A stretch of DNA of 25,559 nucleotides. It comes from CAMYLR01 sp039590215 (lineage in GTDB: Bacteria > Gemmatimonadota > Gemmatimonadetes > JACCXV01 > JAHWKZ01). The position numbers were made by a program, and so were the translations under genes. The stretch spans positions 1 to 25,559 of the forward strand of contig JBDHFX010000056.1 in NCBI GenBank assembly GCA_039590215.1. Direction: 5' to 3'. A model generated the notes under the pieces. The model saw only the letters and a program-made list of their open reading frames with translations. It made no database searches and was not told where the DNA came from. Of the stretch, positions 22,760 to 25,559 are shown piece by piece (the first letter of the stretch is position 1; the number at the start of each line of letters is the position of its first letter).

Positions 22760-25015
22760 TTAGGCGGTGTCGCGCTCAAGGGGTTCCAGATCCTCCACGG
22801 TCACCAGGACTCGTCTCGGCTTCGTGCCGTCTGGCGGGCCGACGATGTTGGCTTGCTCTAGCTGATCCAGGATCCGCGCCGCGCGCGAGTAGCCGACCTT
22901 CAGTCGGCGCTGTAACAGGCTGGTGGAGCCCTGCTCATAGTCGACGACGATCCTCGCGGCCGCCAAGAACAGCTCGTCCCGCTCGTCGAGGGCAGCCATC
23001 TCGAGCTCTGAGGCCTCGGCTATGATGTCGACCTGGGGTGCGATCTCGTCGGCCCCAAGCGCCTGCCCCGCGGCGCGCAAATACTCGACGATTCTCGATG
23101 TCTCCTCGGTCGACACGAACGCCCCTTGGATCCGCACCGGCTCGGCGCGATCGGCCGGCAGGTAGAGCATGTCTCCGTCTCCGAGCAGTTGCTCGGCGCC
23201 ATTCGCATCGAGGATCGTGCGGCTGTCGATCTTCGAGGACACCTGAAACGAGATACGAGATGGGAAATTCGCTTTTATGACACCGGTGATGACGTTGACC
23301 GAAGGTCGCTGGGTAGCCAGCACGAGATGAACGCCCACCGCTCGCGCCATCTGAGCTAACCGAGCCAGCGGCTCTTCGATCTCGTTCTGAACGGTCAACA
23401 TGAGGTCGGCCAACTCATCGATGACGACGACGATGAATGGTAACGGATTCGAAGGTCCATCGTCATCGGCGATGCCGCGCAGGTCGTCGCCTTGGCGGGC
23501 CCGGCTGTTGTAGTCGTCCAGACTGCGGACCCCGTTCGCGGCCAGCAACCGGTAGCGGCGTTCCATCTCCGCCACTGTCCACTTGAGCGCCTTGGCAGAC
23601 TGCCGATGTTCCACGACCACCGGATGAAGAAGGTGCGGGATGTCGTTGTAGGTGATGAGCTCGAGCATCTTCGGATCGATCATAATGAACCGCACCTCGT
23701 CGGGGCCGTAGCGGTACAGCAAGCTCGTCACGATCGCGTTGATACAAACCGATTTGCCCGACCCTGTCGCGCCCGCAATCAGCAGGTGAGGCATCCGCGC
23801 GAGATCGGTCACCACCGGCGCTCCGGCGATCTCGCGCCCGAGCACCAAGGGCAGTCGGCCACGAAACTGGCCCCACGCGTCGGACTCCAACATCTCCCGG
23901 ATTGTAACTACCCTTGGCTCGGGGTTGGGGACCTCGATGCCGACCGCGCCGCGACCGGGGATTGGAGCTACGATCCGGATGCGTTGGGCGCGCATCGCCA
24001 ATGCCAGATCGTTGGACAGGTTGGCGATCCGGTTCACCTTGACTCCCGGCGCGGGCTTGATTTCGAACCGCGTGAGCACGGGTCCCGAATGGATCGCCAC
24101 CACCTCGCCCTCGACGTTGAACGAGTGGAGCTTCTCGACCACCAGCTGACCCATCGCCTCGAGGTCGTCGCGGCTCCGCTCGGTACCGCCGTCCTGCGCG
24201 ACCGCCAACAGATCGATCGGCGGCAAGAACCCCTCGGGCTCTATCACTGGCCCGGCGGCGACCGCTTTCTCACGTACCGGGCGGGCGCTTTTACCGGTCG
24301 CCGATGGGGAGATTGGGTGCAAAGCTCCGCGCCGCTTGGCTAAAGCCTCAGGGGCGGGAGCGCCGTCGGTTTCAATCTCCAGTGCCGGCGCCTCCTCGGT
24401 CGCGATCGAGCGTTCTTCTCGCCAGCGCGACACGGTGTCACCCAGCGCCTCGATCCCGGCACGTGCCTGACGACCCCCGGCGCGTCCGATCTCGACCCCG
24501 GTCTCGACTCCACCCGCCAGCGAGACTCGAAAAACCCCCACCACGAGCAGCGCCAGCGCCACCGTGCACACCAGAAACGCTCCGGTCACACCAACCACGT
24601 CGACCAACATCGCCGCCGCGGCATTACCAACCCAACCAGCCCGCGTCGAGCCTGCCGGGCCCCCCTGCCAGACGCCAACGACGCCCATCAGCGCCAAGCA
24701 AACAATCACTACGGCGACGACGACGGCTGACATCGCCGCCGTACGGCGGCTTGCACGCCCGAAGAACAGCGACCCACCCCACACCAGAAACAGCCCGCCG
24801 ATCAACAGCGCGCCGTACCCAAAGACGCTGTACAAGTAGTACGCGCTATAGGCGCCCACGATGCCGACCCGGTTGAGCGTTGTCAGCGTGCGCTCAGCGG
24901 CCGGATCGTACGGCCACAACGCCACCAGCACGAACACGCCAGTCGCGGCCATCAGCAGGCCTAGGACCTCGCCGCGTAAACGCATGGTCCTTGATTTCTT
25001 GCGGCGTCGTGCCAC
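22760..25015 (-). CDS. ftsK: DNA translocase FtsK/SpoIIIE
   Basis: FtsK pumps chromosome ends through the division septum. 751 residues, GTG start at 25015, 9 bases after the accC stop; an ATG at 24985 is an alternative. The N-terminus has four hydrophobic segments (about 13-34, 60-85, 95-116, 135-165). A short Ala/Pro/Glu-rich linker of about 100 residues follows, much shorter than in E. coli. The motor has the alpha/beta domain (PAPGVKVNRIANLSNDLALAM), Walker A GATGSGKS (415-422), Walker B VVVIDELADLM, and LATQRPSVNVITGVIKANFP. The C-terminal gamma winged-helix domain (SLLQRRLKVGYSRAARILDQLE) would read orienting DNA sequences. It is complete and without defects. Confidence 0.96.
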   Translation of the reverse strand: MARRRKKSRTMRLRGEVLGLLMAATGVFVLVALWPYDPAAERTLTTLNRVGIVGAYSAYYLYSVFGYGALLIGGLFLVWGGSLFFGRASRRTAAMSAVVVAVVIVCLALMGVVGVWQGGPAGSTRAGWVGNAAAAMLVDVVGVTGAFLVCTVALALLVVGVFRVSLAGGVETGVEIGRAGGRQARAGIEALGDTVSRWREERSIATEEAPALEIETDGAPAPEALAKRRGALHPISPSATGKSARPVREKAVAAGPVIEPEGFLPPIDLLAVAQDGGTERSRDDLEAMGQLVVEKLHSFNVEGEVVAIHSGPVLTRFEIKPAPGVKVNRIANLSNDLALAMRAQRIRIVAPIPGRGAVGIEVPNPEPRVVTIREMLESDAWGQFRGRLPLVLGREIAGAPVVTDLARMPHLLIAGATGSGKSVCINAIVTSLLYRYGPDEVRFIMIDPKMLELITYNDIPHLLHPVVVEHRQSAKALKWTVAEMERRYRLLAANGVRSLDDYNSRARQGDDLRGIADDDGPSNPLPFIVVVIDELADLMLTVQNEIEEPLARLAQMARAVGVHLVLATQRPSVNVITGVIKANFPSRISFQVSSKIDSRTILDANGAEQLLGDGDMLYLPADRAEPVRIQGAFVSTEETSRIVEYLRAAGQALGADEIAPQVDIIAEASELEMAALDERDELFLAAARIVVDYEQGSTSLLQRRLKVGYSRAARILDQLEQANIVGPPDGTKPRRVLVTVEDLEPLERDTA

Positions 25016-25024
25016 TTCCGCCCG

Positions 25025-25559
25025 CTACGCCGGTACCGGCGCGCTCAACCACTCCTCGACGAACCGAGTGTGCAGCTCGCCGGCGGTGAATGTGGGCTCC
25101 TCGATGAGCCGCTGATGGAGCGGGATAGTGGTTTGAACGCCCTCGATCACGAATTCCTCGAGCGCGACACGCATGCGCGCTATCGCCTGATCGCGATCGG
25201 CACCATGGGTCAGCAACTTGGCGATCAAGGAGTCGTAGTGAGGTGGGATGCAATACGATTGGTAGGCGGCCGTGTCCACCCTGACACCGGGTCCACCTGG
25301 CTGGTGAAAGCTGGTGATCGTACCCGGCGATGGCATGAACTCTCGATCTGGATCCTCAGCGTTGATTCGGCATTCGATTGCGTGGCCCCGGAATTCGATC
25401 CCATCTTGACGAAGCTCGATTCGCTCGCCGGCGGCCGTCCGGATTTGCTCGATCACCAGATCCACCCCGGTGAGCATTTCCGTGACCGGGTGCTCGACCT
25501 GAATCCGAGTGTTCATCTCCATGAAGTAGAACTCGCCACTGTCGGTTAGCAGGAACTCG
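25025..25559 (-). CDS. accC: Biotin carboxylase subunit of acetyl-CoA carboxylase, C-terminal part (partial, 5' end beyond window)
   Basis: AccC carboxylates biotin on AccB as the first half-reaction of acetyl-CoA carboxylase, which starts fatty acid synthesis. The frame is open to the right edge, giving about 177 residues of the usual 450. It contains FYFMEMNTRIQVEHPVTE (ATP/metal site and the catalytic Arg region), then HAIECRINAEDP, SPGTI and the C-terminal domain with YDSLIAKLLTHGADRDQAIARM. The frame ends at a stop at 25025, 9 bases before ftsK. The tail (LHTRFVEEWLSAPVPA) is normal. The same motifs occur in pyruvate and propionyl-CoA carboxylases, but ending here without a biotinyl domain fits AccC. 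Confidence 0.92.
   Translation of the reverse strand, partial: EFLLTDSGEFYFMEMNTRIQVEHPVTEMLTGVDLVIEQIRTAAGERIELRQDGIEFRGHAIECRINAEDPDREFMPSPGTITSFHQPGGPGVRVDTAAYQSYCIPPHYDSLIAKLLTHGADRDQAIARMRVALEEFVIEGVQTTIPLHQRLIEEPTFTAGELHTRFVEEWLSAPVPA

Noticed and set aside
23492..24343. Plus-strand open frame of 283 codons
   Set aside because: Antisense to the ftsK motor domain; no recognisable motif or ribosome binding site.

Overview
This is a stretch of ordinary bacterial chromosome, GC-rich by eye. Almost every gene lies on the minus strand; only one convincing gene (nfuA) is on the plus strand. BamD, LolA, lipoprotein signal peptides and nucleotide-sugar dehydrogenases point to a Gram-negative (diderm) bacterium. 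The SecA with a large insertion and a C-terminal zinc motif, together with the Rho and DUF4254 proteins, resembles the Gemmatimonadota / FCB-like phyla. That placement is an inference from sequence character, not a search result.

Layout, in the direction of transcription (high to low coordinates): the C-terminal part of accC (biotin carboxylase), ftsK, and a WecC/WbpA-like nucleotide-sugar dehydrogenase. Next come two radical SAM genes, each with its own sigma70-like promoter; the second belongs to the MJ0619 / tetraether lipid synthase (Tes) superfamily. A hairpin separates these from nfuA, which is convergent on the plus strand. Divergent from nfuA starts a long, tightly packed minus-strand run: ugd, udk, DUF4254, TPR lipoprotein, bamD, nadD. 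After a 94-base gap follow secA, rho and radC. A further AT-rich gap with a possible promoter leads into a small conserved-looking hypothetical gene, a broken relA/spoT gene, lolA, uvrB, tsaE, tsaB and rimI, which runs off the left edge.

Most of the window is housekeeping: envelope biogenesis (BamD, LolA, SecA, Ugd), DNA repair and chromosome segregation (UvrB, RadC, FtsK), tRNA t6A synthesis and ribosomal protein acetylation (TsaE, TsaB, RimI), NAD and pyrimidine salvage (NadD, Udk), transcription termination (Rho) and stringent response.

Two things stand out. First, the tandem radical SAM pair: a Tes-superfamily enzyme beside a SPASM-type radical SAM enzyme, next to an Fe-S carrier gene. 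It is a candidate for a C-C bond-forming or lipid-crosslinking function in a bacterium. Second, three internal deletions in otherwise well-conserved genes. Two in relA/spoT (about 85 and about 49 bases, both frameshifting) remove the synthetase catalytic glutamate region and split the gene into three frames. One in the WecC-like gene (about 95 bases, in frame) removes the conserved Lys/Asn catalytic segment. These are either real gene decay or assembly errors, and raw reads would decide. No tRNA, rRNA, CRISPR array, insertion sequence or prophage was seen. No gene-free stretch exceeds 150 bases.
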